From NCBI GenBank assembly GCA_024231375.1, contig JAAEQP010001470.1:1-26301 (forward strand): a stretch of DNA of 26,301 bases. Direction: 5' to 3'. The notes under the pieces are model-generated. The model did not search any database, was not told the DNA's origin, and was given only the letters and a program-made list of their open reading frames with translations. The position numbers and the translations under genes were made by a program. This document shows positions 1-8,100 of this stretch, piece by piece (position 1 is the stretch's first letter; each line of letters starts with the position of its first letter). The DNA is from a bacterium (GTDB taxonomy: Bacteria > Hydrogenedentota > Hydrogenedentia > Hydrogenedentiales > SLHB01).

Positions 1-1442
1 CCCAACCGGCCCGGAAGCTCCTTGTCCAAAGCATCCGACAGTTCGTTGACAAGCCGCACGACCCACGCCGACGGCACGCCGCCGTGGGCGTCGCAGAACG
101 CTTGGCACTCCGCACATTCGCACGGCTGGGACCCGTCGTTCTGCCCGACCCACACCGTGGAGATGTGGGGGTTCTTGCGCGCGTAGTCGACGGTGCGGTC
201 AATGACGTAGCGGCGGGCTTCTTCGTTGCTCAGACACATGCCCCACGTATGGCCAACAGGTTCTTCGCGTTTCCCATCGACCAGGGCCATCCAGTCCGGA
301 TGCGCCTTGAGCACGTTCCCCTTCACCAGACGCTGGAACGTGTGCATGTCGGGCCCTTCGGCGACGGTCGTCCCATACTCCGCCCCAAGCGGCGCCCACA
401 ACGTGATCATGGACACCCGGTTCCGCGCAAGCCACGCCCGGTCGTAGCCATTGCCTGCGTTCAGCTTGCGAGTCACGATCGGCGGCGCGTAACGATAGCC
501 CTCCGAAGGACTCGGGATGTCGCGCAGTTCAGGGCATTTGGTGTACGTCGGCGTGTACCATCGCACCCCGAGACCATGCAAGAACTCGTACGTCGCGTGC
601 AGCGCGCCCAACGGGCTCCCGCCCGCCAGCAGCAGCACGCCGTCCTCGGGTTCGATGAGCAGTTCCTGTTTCGCCAGTTCGTCGAATCGGCTACGTTGCA
701 GGCTCTCGGGCATCCGTGCGTTGAAGCCTATCGCCACGGCGGCCTCGCCGTCCCACTCGTCTTCCAGCAGAACCGGCAACCGCGCGCCGCTGATGCGCTC
801 AAGGTGGTCCACCAGTTCATCAGCCGCAGTCCAATGGGCAGGCTGCGCCTCGCGCGACAACACGACCGCGTAATTGGGCTTCCCGTTCTTCACGAGGAAC
901 GTGTCGTCATCGCCCAGTTCGTCGACGGGTGGTGCCATGCGGCCAAGGGTGAGGCGGACTTGGAAATCCTCGCCTTTGCCGAGCGGCACGCCACCTTTCC
1001 AGCCCGTCGCCGCGTGCCCGCCCCCATATCCACCGTCGCGGACCATATGCGCCCGAAGTAACGGCCGGACCGCGTCGCTGTTTGTGAACAACTGGGTGTA
1101 GTAACAGCCTCGCTCAAGGTCGAGGCCGTCCACCGGCAACCACCCTCTTCCCTCGTTGAGGTCACCGACCTTGGTCGATCCCGAGCCGCGCAACTCCTTC
1201 GCGCTGTCGTACACCTGAACGTGAACCGTGTGACCCGCCACGGCGGCGGGATTGGTCACGACGCAGTAGAATTCCAGGCGCGTACACCGGCTCCGATAGG
1301 GGACTGTGAAGTGCTGGACCGCTACCCCCTCGAAGGCTTCGACGGGCGATTCCGGGGCGTAGGTGGTCACAACTTCCGCCGAGACCACGGCTCCAAGCAG
1401 CACCAAGCATCCGACTCCAACCGATACGCACCGTACGTTCAC
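1..1442 (-). CDS. Secreted DUF4838 (glycosidase-like) protein, 3' end cut by the window edge
   Basis: An open frame runs from a GTG at 1442 off the left edge, giving 480 visible residues with no stop. The N-terminus is a signal peptide (hydrophobic residues about 8-21, cleavage near SA-E), so the product is exported. Residues 25-167 look like a beta-sandwich domain. Residues about 185-300 resemble the small domain that precedes GH20-like barrels, with a GGSPLGALHATYEFL stretch near 274-288 and VRWYTP at 293-298. The part after that matches DUF4838, including GQND at 433-436 followed by a C-x-C-x2-C cluster at 441-446. DUF4838 proteins are poorly characterised and are thought to act on uronic-acid or amino-sugar glycans. 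The GTG start is chosen because GGGGAGAG lies just upstream and it begins a clean signal peptide; an in-frame ATG at 1475 would add 11 residues. The family call is fairly sure, the substrate unknown. Confidence 0.8.
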   Translation of the reverse strand, partial: MNVRCVSVGVGCLVLLGAVVSAEVVTTYAPESPVEAFEGVAVQHFTVPYRSRCTRLEFYCVVTNPAAVAGHTVHVQVYDSAKELRGSGSTKVGDLNEGRGWLPVDGLDLERGCYYTQLFTNSDAVRPLLRAHMVRDGGYGGGHAATGWKGGVPLGKGEDFQVRLTLGRMAPPVDELGDDDTFLVKNGKPNYAVVLSREAQPAHWTAADELVDHLERISGARLPVLLEDEWDGEAAVAIGFNARMPESLQRSRFDELAKQELLIEPEDGVLLLAGGSPLGALHATYEFLHGLGVRWYTPTYTKCPELRDIPSPSEGYRYAPPIVTRKLNAGNGYDRAWLARNRVSMITLWAPLGAEYGTTVAEGPDMHTFQRLVKGNVLKAHPDWMALVDGKREEPVGHTWGMCLSNEEARRYVIDRTVDYARKNPHISTVWVGQNDGSQPCECAECQAFCDAHGGVPSAWVVRLVNELSDALDKELPGRL

Positions 1443-1484
1443 GTTCTCTCTCCCCGGATTGACGTCCCACGCCATGAAGGCGGC

Positions 1485-1493
1485 ATGATACCA
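1485..1493 (-). promoter_or_regulatory. Extended -10 promoter for the DUF4838 gene
   Basis: Read on the minus strand this is TGGTATCAT, an extended -10 (TGn plus TATCAT, one mismatch from TATAAT), about 43 bases before the GTG start. No convincing -35 is visible, which is usual for extended -10 promoters. The same nine bases occur upstream of the HAD gene at 4177-4185. Confidence 0.4.
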
Positions 1494-1521
1494 TGACGAA
1501 GCGCTTGGAGACTGCGGTGCA

Positions 1522-1551
1522 TTGCGCTCAAATACCGCTGTGAGGTAAGAT
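1522..1551 (+). promoter_or_regulatory. Possible sigma-70 promoter for the aldolase gene
   Basis: TTGCGC at 1522-1527 and TAAGAT at 1546-1551 are separated by 18 bases and sit about 60 bases before the ATG at 1610. Both boxes are imperfect, so the call is tentative. It is divergent from the DUF4838 promoter, and the two share the region 1476-1609. Confidence 0.3.
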
Positions 1552-1609
1552 GAGGCCCTGACATCGGTGTCTGATTCGTTCGCGATCCAAATCCCTAAGG
1601 AGACTCCCC

Positions 1610-2503
1610 ATGAGATTCAAACTGCAAGGCGTTCTTCCCGCACTTCTGACGCCCTTCACCAAGGGCGGTGTCTCCGTCGATTTGGATTGCGCTGCCGCGC
1701 TCGCCACGCGCCTCGCCGATCAGGGCGTCCACGGACTGTTCGTGGCCGGCACCACGGGCGAAGGATTGCTCCTGACACTCGACGAGCGCAAGCGCCTGCT
1801 GGAAACCGTCATCGCGGCCGTAGGCAAACGCGTGGCCGTTATCGCCCACACGGGGTGCCTCGATACGGCGTCCACCATCGAACTGACCCAGCATGCGGCC
1901 AAGGCCGACGCCAAGGCCGCCGGTGTCATCACGCCCGGGTTCTACTCCTACGACGACGACGCCCTGAAACGCCATTACGTGACGGTGGCCAAGTCGGTGC
2001 CGAAGCTGCCCATCTTTCTCTACAACCTGCCCGGTTGCGCCAAGAATGTCCTCTCTTCCAGTCTCATTGTCAGTCTCGCGGAGAAGGTCGACAACATCTG
2101 TGGCCTCAAAGACAGCTCCGGCAACATGACGGCCTTGGGCGAGGTCCTGGGCGATGCGCCCGCCGGGTTCAACGTCATCAACGGCGTGGACTCCTACGTG
2201 TACCAGGCCCTGCTGAGCGGTGCCAATGGCAGCGTGGCGAGCACGGCCAACGTGTTCCCCGAGCTCTTCCTGGGCATCTACAACAACGTCCGCAAAGGCA
2301 ATCTCAAGAAAGCGTGGAAGTTCCAGGCCGTGCTGAGCCGGGTGTGCGGTGTCTTCCAGTACGGCGCCATGGTTGCTCGCTTCAAGGAAGCCTTGCGTAT
2401 GAAGGGTTTCGACCCGGGATACGTGCGCGCGCCCCAGCGCGAACTGACAGCCGGCGAGAAGAAGAGTCTGGCGAAGCAGCTTGACGCGTTGGACCTGCTG
2501 TAG
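1610..2503 (+). CDS. DapA/NanA-family class I aldolase (not a canonical dihydrodipicolinate synthase)
   Basis: The 297-residue product is the normal length for this (beta/alpha)8 family, which forms a Schiff base with pyruvate or a related keto acid. Visible landmarks are the carboxylate-binding GTTGEG (47-52), the catalytic tyrosine in YNLPG (Tyr138) and the Schiff-base lysine in GLKDSSG (Lys167). In dihydrodipicolinate synthase an arginine sits five residues after the tyrosine and binds the aspartate-semialdehyde carboxylate; here that position is Cys143. The enzyme is therefore more likely an N-acetylneuraminate lyase-like or sugar-acid aldolase than DapA. AAGGAGA lies seven bases before the ATG. 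It is a single gene, divergent from the DUF4838 gene, which would fit a role in sugar-acid breakdown, though that link is inference. Family confidence is high and substrate confidence low. Confidence 0.88.
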   Translation: MRFKLQGVLPALLTPFTKGGVSVDLDCAAALATRLADQGVHGLFVAGTTGEGLLLTLDERKRLLETVIAAVGKRVAVIAHTGCLDTASTIELTQHAAKADAKAAGVITPGFYSYDDDALKRHYVTVAKSVPKLPIFLYNLPGCAKNVLSSSLIVSLAEKVDNICGLKDSSGNMTALGEVLGDAPAGFNVINGVDSYVYQALLSGANGSVASTANVFPELFLGIYNNVRKGNLKKAWKFQAVLSRVCGVFQYGAMVARFKEALRMKGFDPGYVRAPQRELTAGEKKSLAKQLDALDLL

Positions 2504-2592
2504 GAGGGTTGAAGATGGTGCGTGCTCGCCGCACCCTTGGTGCGCCTCGACACACCCTACGAAGGCGTGCCGCGTCATCCGTTCCGGGGTAG

Positions 2593-2612
2593 GGTCGACC
2601 TCCGCGTCGACC
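2593..2612. terminator. GTCGAC hairpin between convergent genes
   Basis: GGTCGAC (2593-2599) and GTCGACC (2606-2612) are perfect 7-bp arms around a 6-base loop. The hairpin lies between the ends of the convergent aldolase and sanA genes. No T-run follows on either strand, so it may be a factor-dependent terminator, a 3' stabilising structure or a REP-like repeat rather than a classical intrinsic terminator. Confidence 0.45.
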
Positions 2613-2619
2613 GTCTTCA

Positions 2620-3336
2620 CTACACAGGCACGTCCACCTTCTCGCCCAGGAACTTAGGCTGCGTGCCCAGGATGTACACGTCCAGCACGGCCTTGCACCG
2701 GGCCAGGCATTCGCGGATGCGGGCCTTCACGCGATACACGTGAGGCACGTCGGCCGCGTTCATCCCCACGGCGTCGATGCCGAACCGTTGGGCAATGAAG
2801 ATGGCCCGTTCATTGTGAAACTCCTGCGACACCACCACGATCTCATCCTGTGAGAACACCTTCTTGCACCGCACCACCGAGTCCAACGTCCGGAACCCCG
2901 CGTAATCCAGCGTAATGGCCGACGCAGGCACCCCCAGCCCGACCAGCGCCTTCTGCATATCGGTGGGTTCGTTGTACGACTTGTGTCGGTTGTCGCCGCT
3001 CACGATGATGTGCTTCACCTTCCCTGCGTGGAGCAGGTCCGCGGCTGCCGCCATCCGGTGCTGGAAGTAGAGGTTGGGTTGGCCGCCCCGCACACGCTTC
3101 GAAGTGCCCAGAACCAGCGCCACCGCCCGTTCGGGCACGTCGGCAACGTCGTCGTAGGTACGACCGGACGCGGCACGGGCCACGCCGAAGTGGCATGCCA
3201 ACATGGTGAGCACGGAACAGACAATCACGCACACGAACGCCAGTAACAGCGTCCGAATGCGCGGCCGCCGCCGCTTCTCCCGCTCCGCGCCGTCGTCCGG
3301 CTGGCGGTCCGGGTGCTCACCGTGTTCCATACCCAT
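2620..3336 (-). CDS. sanA: SanA/YdcF-family (DUF218) inner-membrane protein
   Basis: The product has a charged cytoplasmic N-terminus, one transmembrane segment (about residues 29-50) and then a periplasmic DUF218 domain. The domain holds the family hallmarks in order: VALVLGTSK, the SGDN motif, YNEP, LDYAGFRTLDS, SQEFHNERA and a C-terminal PKFLG. This pattern is closest to SanA, which in enteric bacteria affects envelope permeability and vancomycin sensitivity at high temperature; its chemistry is not established. Possible ATG starts lie at 3342, 3336 and 3330. I take 3336 because GGGGG is about six bases upstream. The gene follows mazG on the same strand by 40 bases and is probably co-transcribed with it. 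The family is sure, the exact start is not. Confidence 0.88.
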   Translation of the reverse strand: MGMEHGEHPDRQPDDGAEREKRRRPRIRTLLLAFVCVIVCSVLTMLACHFGVARAASGRTYDDVADVPERAVALVLGTSKRVRGGQPNLYFQHRMAAAADLLHAGKVKHIIVSGDNRHKSYNEPTDMQKALVGLGVPASAITLDYAGFRTLDSVVRCKKVFSQDEIVVVSQEFHNERAIFIAQRFGIDAVGMNAADVPHVYRVKARIRECLARCKAVLDVYILGTQPKFLGEKVDVPV

Positions 3337-3376
3337 CTTCATCCCCCGAAGTGATGGCCGGTTGCCGCCGCAGCGA

Positions 3377-3796
3377 TCAGTTTGCCTTCTCCCCCTTCTT
3401 CATCCGGTTCCACGCTTCGATGGCCTCCTCGGGCGTAGCAGCCTTGGCGTCGCCGAACACATGGTCGTGCCGCCGCACCATTTTCTCATGGGCCTTGGCC
3501 AGTGCATCCTGGACCGTGAACAACCCCTCCGACTCCGCGGCAACGGCCGATGCCATCAGCACGAAGAACGTATCGCCCCATTCCTCGGCCATATGGTCGG
3601 CCTTGCCCGAGTCCAACGCTTCCACGTATTCATCGGCCTCTTCCCGCGCGTACCGGCCGAAGGTCGCCGTAGTCTGCTCGCGATCCCACGGACATCCGTC
3701 GGGACTGCGCAGGAACCGGGCCAGACGAAGCAGGGCCTCGAACCAGTCTATCTCGTTCTCGGGAGGGGTCTTAGGGAGCGGGTCCATGAATGGCAT
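3377..3796 (-). CDS. mazG: Single-domain MazG-type nucleoside triphosphate pyrophosphohydrolase
   Basis: The 139-residue product carries one MazG domain. GCPWD (34-38) is the signature opening, EExxE (52-56) and ExxD (72-75) are the metal-binding acidic motifs, and RRHDHVFGD (108-116) is the conserved end. MazG enzymes hydrolyse NTPs or dNTPs to the monophosphate and pyrophosphate, cleaning the pool or lowering (p)ppGpp. E. coli MazG has two such domains in about 260 residues, so this is the short one-domain form. The ATG at 3796 is preferred because AAGGA lies five bases upstream; ATG 3811 and 3787 are alternatives. The frame stays open upstream to 4039, but that extension covers the divergent zinc-ribbon gene and looks non-coding. 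sanA follows 40 bases downstream. Confidence 0.9.
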   Translation of the reverse strand: MPFMDPLPKTPPENEIDWFEALLRLARFLRSPDGCPWDREQTTATFGRYAREEADEYVEALDSGKADHMAEEWGDTFFVLMASAVAAESEGLFTVQDALAKAHEKMVRRHDHVFGDAKAATPEEAIEAWNRMKKGEKAN

Positions 3797-3870
3797 GTCC
3801 TTCCTTGTCATCGGGCTAAAGTCTGCGGCCGAGCGGCCGATAACCGATCCAGGTGCAAGAGGGTACAAGC

Positions 3871-4089
3871 ATGACTGTTCAATGCTGCAAATGCAAGAAA
3901 GTCCGTGCTGGTACGCGCTGGGTTCGGTCCGAGAGTGCGGTTGAAGGGCCTGTAACCCATTCGTATTGTGAGGTATGCGCGGATCGGTTTCGGATTCAGA
4001 TGTTCGCTGAAATCGCGAGCACGAACCGCCCGTGGGCAATCCACTATCTTGGGGATCTGCTCAGTGCGGCCTCCGCGCGCGTGGTGTAG
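3871..4089 (+). CDS. Small zinc-ribbon protein (C-x2-C ... H-x2-C-x2-C)
   Basis: A 72-residue protein begins at an ATG with GAGGG seven bases upstream. It contains C5-x2-C8 followed directly by KKVR, then Trp17, then TH at 29-30, and C33-x2-C36. This spacing resembles the short CxxCKK(I/V)R ... W ... HG(I/Y)CxxC module found beside or inside PAS, sensor-kinase and response-regulator proteins, where it probably binds zinc. Here it stands alone, with a short, partly helical tail (40-72). The gene is divergent from mazG, 74 bases apart. Its function is unknown. The metal ligands are visible, but the signalling connection rests only on similarity of the motif. Confidence 0.65.
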   Translation: MTVQCCKCKKVRAGTRWVRSESAVEGPVTHSYCEVCADRFRIQMFAEIASTNRPWAIHYLGDLLSAASARVV

Positions 4090-4176
4090 GACTTGGTCCC
4101 GCCGGATTCCCCTTATCCCGCCACAGCTATGTCCGCTGCCGTAGAATTCAGTCTTCTCGAAGCTCCGCGGCTCGTC

Positions 4177-4185
4177 TGGTATCAT
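4177..4185 (+). promoter_or_regulatory. Extended -10 promoter for the HAD hydrolase gene
   Basis: TGGTATCAT is an extended -10 sequence 81 bases before the ATG at 4267, identical to the one upstream of the DUF4838 gene. No clear -35 is seen. The rest of 4090-4266 holds no gene. Confidence 0.4.
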
Positions 4186-4266
4186 ACGCCCACCGTAGCG
4201 CCCTCCGTCCGCCTCATCACACGGTGAAGACGGACCGCTCTGTTTCGGATGGAATGAGGCTGAAGA

Positions 4267-4968
4267 ATGACACTGGTTGTATTCGACATCGATGGGACCC
4301 TGACAGCGACCTGCGACTGCGACGCCGATTGCTACGCCGCCGCGTTTGCGGATGTGTTCGGCATCCCTCTCCCCACTACGGACTGGCATGTCTACGAGCA
4401 TGTGACGGACACCGGCGTGATGGAGGAGGTACTCATGAAGCACCGCGGCACGTCCCCATCCCCCGAAGAGATCGACCTGTTCGAGCGGACCTTCGAAGCG
4501 AAACTCCGGGCCGAGTACGCGGCCAATCCGGGTGCCTTCGGCGAGGTCCCTGGCGCCAAAGCACTGCTCGACGACCTCGCGCAACGCGAGGGATTCCAGG
4601 TCGCCCTGGCAACCGGGGGCATGCGGCGGTCGGCCCAATACAAACTCAGCGTCGCCGGGATCGATGCCCAGCGCTTGCCGGGGGGGTATGCCAACGACAG
4701 CATTTCGCGCGAAGGGATCGCCCGACATGCCATCGCGGCGGCCTCGAACGGCAACGGCGCCGACGACGTGGTGTACGTGGGAGACGGGGCGTGGGACGCG
4801 CGGACCTCGGCGGCACTGGGCATGCGGTTTGTCGGCATCACCCACGAATCGTGCCCCGACCTGTTGCGGGCAACCGGTGGAACGGTGTTCATCCCCGACT
4901 ACGCCGACCTGGAGGCCTTCTACGACGCGGTTCGCGCGGCCAGCGTGCCGGTAGTGCCCGGCTGCTGA
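4267..4968 (+). CDS. HAD-superfamily hydrolase (phosphoglycolate phosphatase-like)
   Basis: The 233-residue product shows the four HAD motifs. Motif I is FDIDGTL (nucleophile Asp7, acid/base Asp9), motif II is the threonine in ATGG (Thr116), the motif III lysine is probably Lys126, and motif IV is GDGAWD (172-177, Asp173 and Asp177). A helical cap of about 75 residues lies between motifs I and II, as in C1-cap phosphatases such as phosphoglycolate phosphatase. It is expected to be a soluble cytoplasmic phosphatase acting on a small phosphorylated metabolite. GAGG lies seven bases before the ATG. A palindromic element begins 12 bases after the stop. Substrate not determinable from sequence. 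Confidence 0.88.
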   Translation: MTLVVFDIDGTLTATCDCDADCYAAAFADVFGIPLPTTDWHVYEHVTDTGVMEEVLMKHRGTSPSPEEIDLFERTFEAKLRAEYAANPGAFGEVPGAKALLDDLAQREGFQVALATGGMRRSAQYKLSVAGIDAQRLPGGYANDSISREGIARHAIAAASNGNGADDVVYVGDGAWDARTSAALGMRFVGITHESCPDLLRATGGTVFIPDYADLEAFYDAVRAASVPVVPGC

Positions 4969-4980
4969 AGACCGGGGACG

Positions 4981-5134
4981 GTGGAGCTGTTGAGAAAGCC
5001 GTCTGCGTGCGAAAGGACAAGCGAAAAACCGGGACTGTACCAAGCGGAGTCCGCTGCAGGCGGACGCAGACGGGACTGTCCCAGGTCTTTTCGCGGGCTG
5101 CGCGCCACGACTGAGACTCTTCCAGCAGCTCCAC
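4981..5134. repeat. Palindromic MITE-like element, copy 1
   Basis: The 154-bp element is bounded by inverted repeats at 4981-4998 and 5117-5134 (GTGGAGCTGTTGAGAAAG against the complement of the right end, four mismatches). Inside are a perfect 9-bp inverted pair (5000-5008 with 5064-5072), a GTCCGC/GCGGAC hairpin (5049-5065) and GGGAC-T-GTCCC (5072-5082). Its outer arms align with those of the element at 13579-13740, including a shared stretch resembling CTGTCCCAGG then TCGCGGGCT and CGCGCCA, but the cores differ. It lies between the convergent HAD and GH2 genes. It encodes no protein and has no clear target-site duplication. Confidence 0.7.
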
Positions 5135-5151
5135 AGACACGTTTCGCTCGA

Positions 5152-5171
5152 AGACTCGCTCGCTTGAGTCA
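5152..5171 (-). repeat. 20-bp repeat shared, inverted, with 13743-13762
   Basis: These 20 bases are the exact reverse complement of 13743-13762. Each copy sits just outside the right end of a palindromic element. The unit is itself an imperfect palindrome (GACTC ... GAGTC). Confidence 0.6.
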
Positions 5172-5185
5172 CTCCCCGCTCTAGC

Positions 5186-8100
5186 CTATTTCCACCAGCG
5201 CAAGGCCAGGGGGTCCTTGGATTTGGAGGCCAGGTCCAGCGAGAACCGAAACTCGCCCGGAACCTTCGACACCTTCACAAGCAAGGTGTTGCGGCCCTGT
5301 TTGATGAACACTTCCTCTTCAAACGCGTTGAGGACCGTGTGGGGTCGGTGTTCGCCATTCTCGAACACTAGCTTGCCGTTCATCCACACCTTGGTCGCGT
5401 CCTGCACCCCGAGTTTCATCGTAGCCAATTGGCGCACGTCGCAGTAAAACTCGGCATAGGCGTAGGCCGTGCCATTGTCGAATCGGGGATAGTACTCGAA
5501 GATGGGCGTCAACACCGCCTGCAAATCGATGATGTGGTCGTCTTCGGCGCGCGAATACCAGCGCTTCCATTCGATGGGCCGGTACCAGCCCGGGTACGTG
5601 GCCTTGAAGTCGAGTTTCTGCTCGGGGGGCAGTGCCCGATTGTGGCCGTCGTCACCCCAGTTCGGGAACATGCCGATCACGTTCCACAGCCGCGTACGAT
5701 CCGTCTTCTCGCGGCGTAGCCAATCCACGGCATGTTGCGCGATTTCGGCCGGTTCCGAAGACGGTACGGACCGCCGCGAGAAATGCTTCAGCATGTTCAC
5801 GAACAGACAGTCGGCAACCGGATCCTCGCCAAGGTTCTCCAGGAGGCGCAGGTGCGTGAACACAATACGTCCGCTCCCGAACCGGCGCACCAGAATGTCG
5901 CTCCCCCACCACGTGGTCTCGCCCATCATGTAGTTGCCGTCGGCGATAGGCGTGGTGTCGAAGGTGCCGCAGATGTCTTCGTCGCTGGTCTCGACAAACG
6001 TCTTGGCCGGCACCACGTTCCGGTAGGTCTGACGCATCAGGCAGCGTGCGGGCAAGTCCTCGAAGACCGGATGCAGCTTCACGTAGTGATACATGCCCAG
6101 GAACGCACCAACCGAATCCTTGTTGGTCGCCATCAGATCTTCATCGATCCGTTCGGCCAGGTCGTTCCAGTCGTCGGGCGGACCAAACATGATTGCTACC
6201 GCGCCGCCCCGTACCGCGGCCAGTGCCGCGAGCAGTTCAGCTTCGGGATACGCACGGATGGTGTTGGCCAAGGGCGGGATGATGTGGACCGGCGCTTGGA
6301 CGGTTCCCTTCTGAGCGTACTGCATGCAACGGTCGACCCATTGCTTCTGGGGATCGGCGACGCGGACTTTGATGTCCGTCCGGTCCGGACGCTGATACAC
6401 CCGAAATTCAAGCGCGTTCTCGGCCAGGACCGTCCTGCCATCCATCATCCGCACCACGAATTTGTGCGTACCGGCGGAACCGGACGCCGAGATCTTGCCG
6501 GACCAAAGCTCGCGCCCGCTACGCGGGATCTTCACATTGCGCTTCTTCTTCCAGAGCACCTGGTTGGTCGGCCCAACCACCTGCAACGACAAGTCCGCGC
6601 GGCCATCCACGCGCGACTCGTTGACCATGGTCACCGTGACCGACACTTCCTCGCGCGGGGCGAGATTCGTACGCGGCGCCTGAATCAACGGGCGCAACGG
6701 CGCCTGCACGGCCTTCATGGTTTCAAACACGGGTTTAGGCCGCCGCCACCGGTCCAACACGCCCGCACAGAACTCGTGGCCTGCGTCGCACAACTGGGTG
6801 TAGCAATAACCGGCCAGTTTGGCGTTGGACATGATCGCGTTGATTTGATGCCGGGCCGCATCGCACTGCAGTTCGCGTGCGGCCGCTGTGAACCCGGAGA
6901 AGTCCCCGAAGATCCGGTCAAGGCCTCGCTCGGCGAACCCTTGCTCGGCATGATCCAGCATCCGTTTCAGAAACTGTGCGTCCTTGAGACGGTCCGCGTC
7001 GTCGCCGTACTGAGCGATGACGTCGGCCAGGTCTTCCATACCGCCAAACCCGAATTCCGAGAGGAAGAACAGCAGGTTGGGGTCGCCGCTGTGCCGGTAG
7101 TACAACTCGATCTCGTGGTCCACGGGCGCGCGCTGGTAGATGTGAAGGTCGTCGTACGTCAGCAACTCGTCGTGATACGGCCGCATGTAGCGACCGGGCT
7201 CGCGCGTGGCGTTGACGCCACCGGAATCGTCGATGATCACGCGGCTCGGGTCCAGGCTCCGGGCCAGGCGGCACAGGTCTTCTTTCACGATCTGGGCCCC
7301 GCCATTCACCACGTACCCGGCGTTTCCGGACTCGTTCAGCATGCCCCAAATCACGACGCACGGATGGTTTCGGTCGCGCAGGATCATCTCGCGGACTTCC
7401 CGTTCGCACCGATCCTTCATCCATCGCGACTTCTTGATCCATCCGATGGGAGGCTCTTCGTACACCATGAGCCCCAATTCGTCGGCCAGTTCCAGCGTGA
7501 TCGCCGGGGCCGTCTTGATGTGCAACCGAATAAGGTTGAACCCGGCTTCCTTGGCCAGTTCCAGTTCCTTGCGGGCCAACTCAGGCGACTCAGGGGCGAC
7601 CAAGGACCGCGCGTAGTCCGGCTGATGCAGCACGCCTCGTAGCAGAATGGGCCGGTTGTTAAGGTAGAAACGGTCTTCCTTCACGGTGAACTCGCGCATG
7701 CCGAACCGTGTCTCCACGGCATCGACCACGGTCCCGTCCTGGAGCAACTCCGTTCGTAACGTATAGAGACGCGGGGTTTCGGGCGACCACGCTTTGAAGT
7801 CGGGGAAGTTCACCGTAAGGGGGCCAGGTTCGCCGGAAGCGGCATGGTCCGTGTCCAGGATCGACACCCGGACCTCGTCCCCGTCCGTTGCATCCACAGC
7901 CACCGTGATTCGTTTTCTGCGCAGATCGGGTTGGATGAACACATCGTTCACGTGTGCCGTTGGCAGGCCCACCAGCCGAACGTCGCCCCAGATGCCTGCA
8001 AACGAGAAATAGCCCTTCTCCTTTGCGGAGGGGATTTCGTTAGGCCGGAAATCACCATATCCATCCGGGCCATGTGGGTCGATGAGGCGCACGGCGAGGA

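Noticed and set aside
84..1061. 325-residue open frame on the plus strand
   Set aside because: It is antisense to the DUF4838 gene, has an arginine/histidine-rich composition typical of GC-bias shadow frames, and shows no recognisable motif.
1595..2620. 341-residue open frame opposite the aldolase gene
   Set aside because: It lies antisense to a gene with clear catalytic motifs and has no family features of its own.
3808..5172. 454-residue open frame on the minus strand
   Set aside because: It covers the zinc-ribbon and HAD genes in antisense as well as a palindromic repeat, and its protein looks like low-information GC-rich translation.
5732..7642. 636-residue open frame inside the GH2 gene, opposite strand
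   Set aside because: Long, but rich in His, Arg, Val and Gln with no motifs; it is a codon-position shadow of the GH2 gene.
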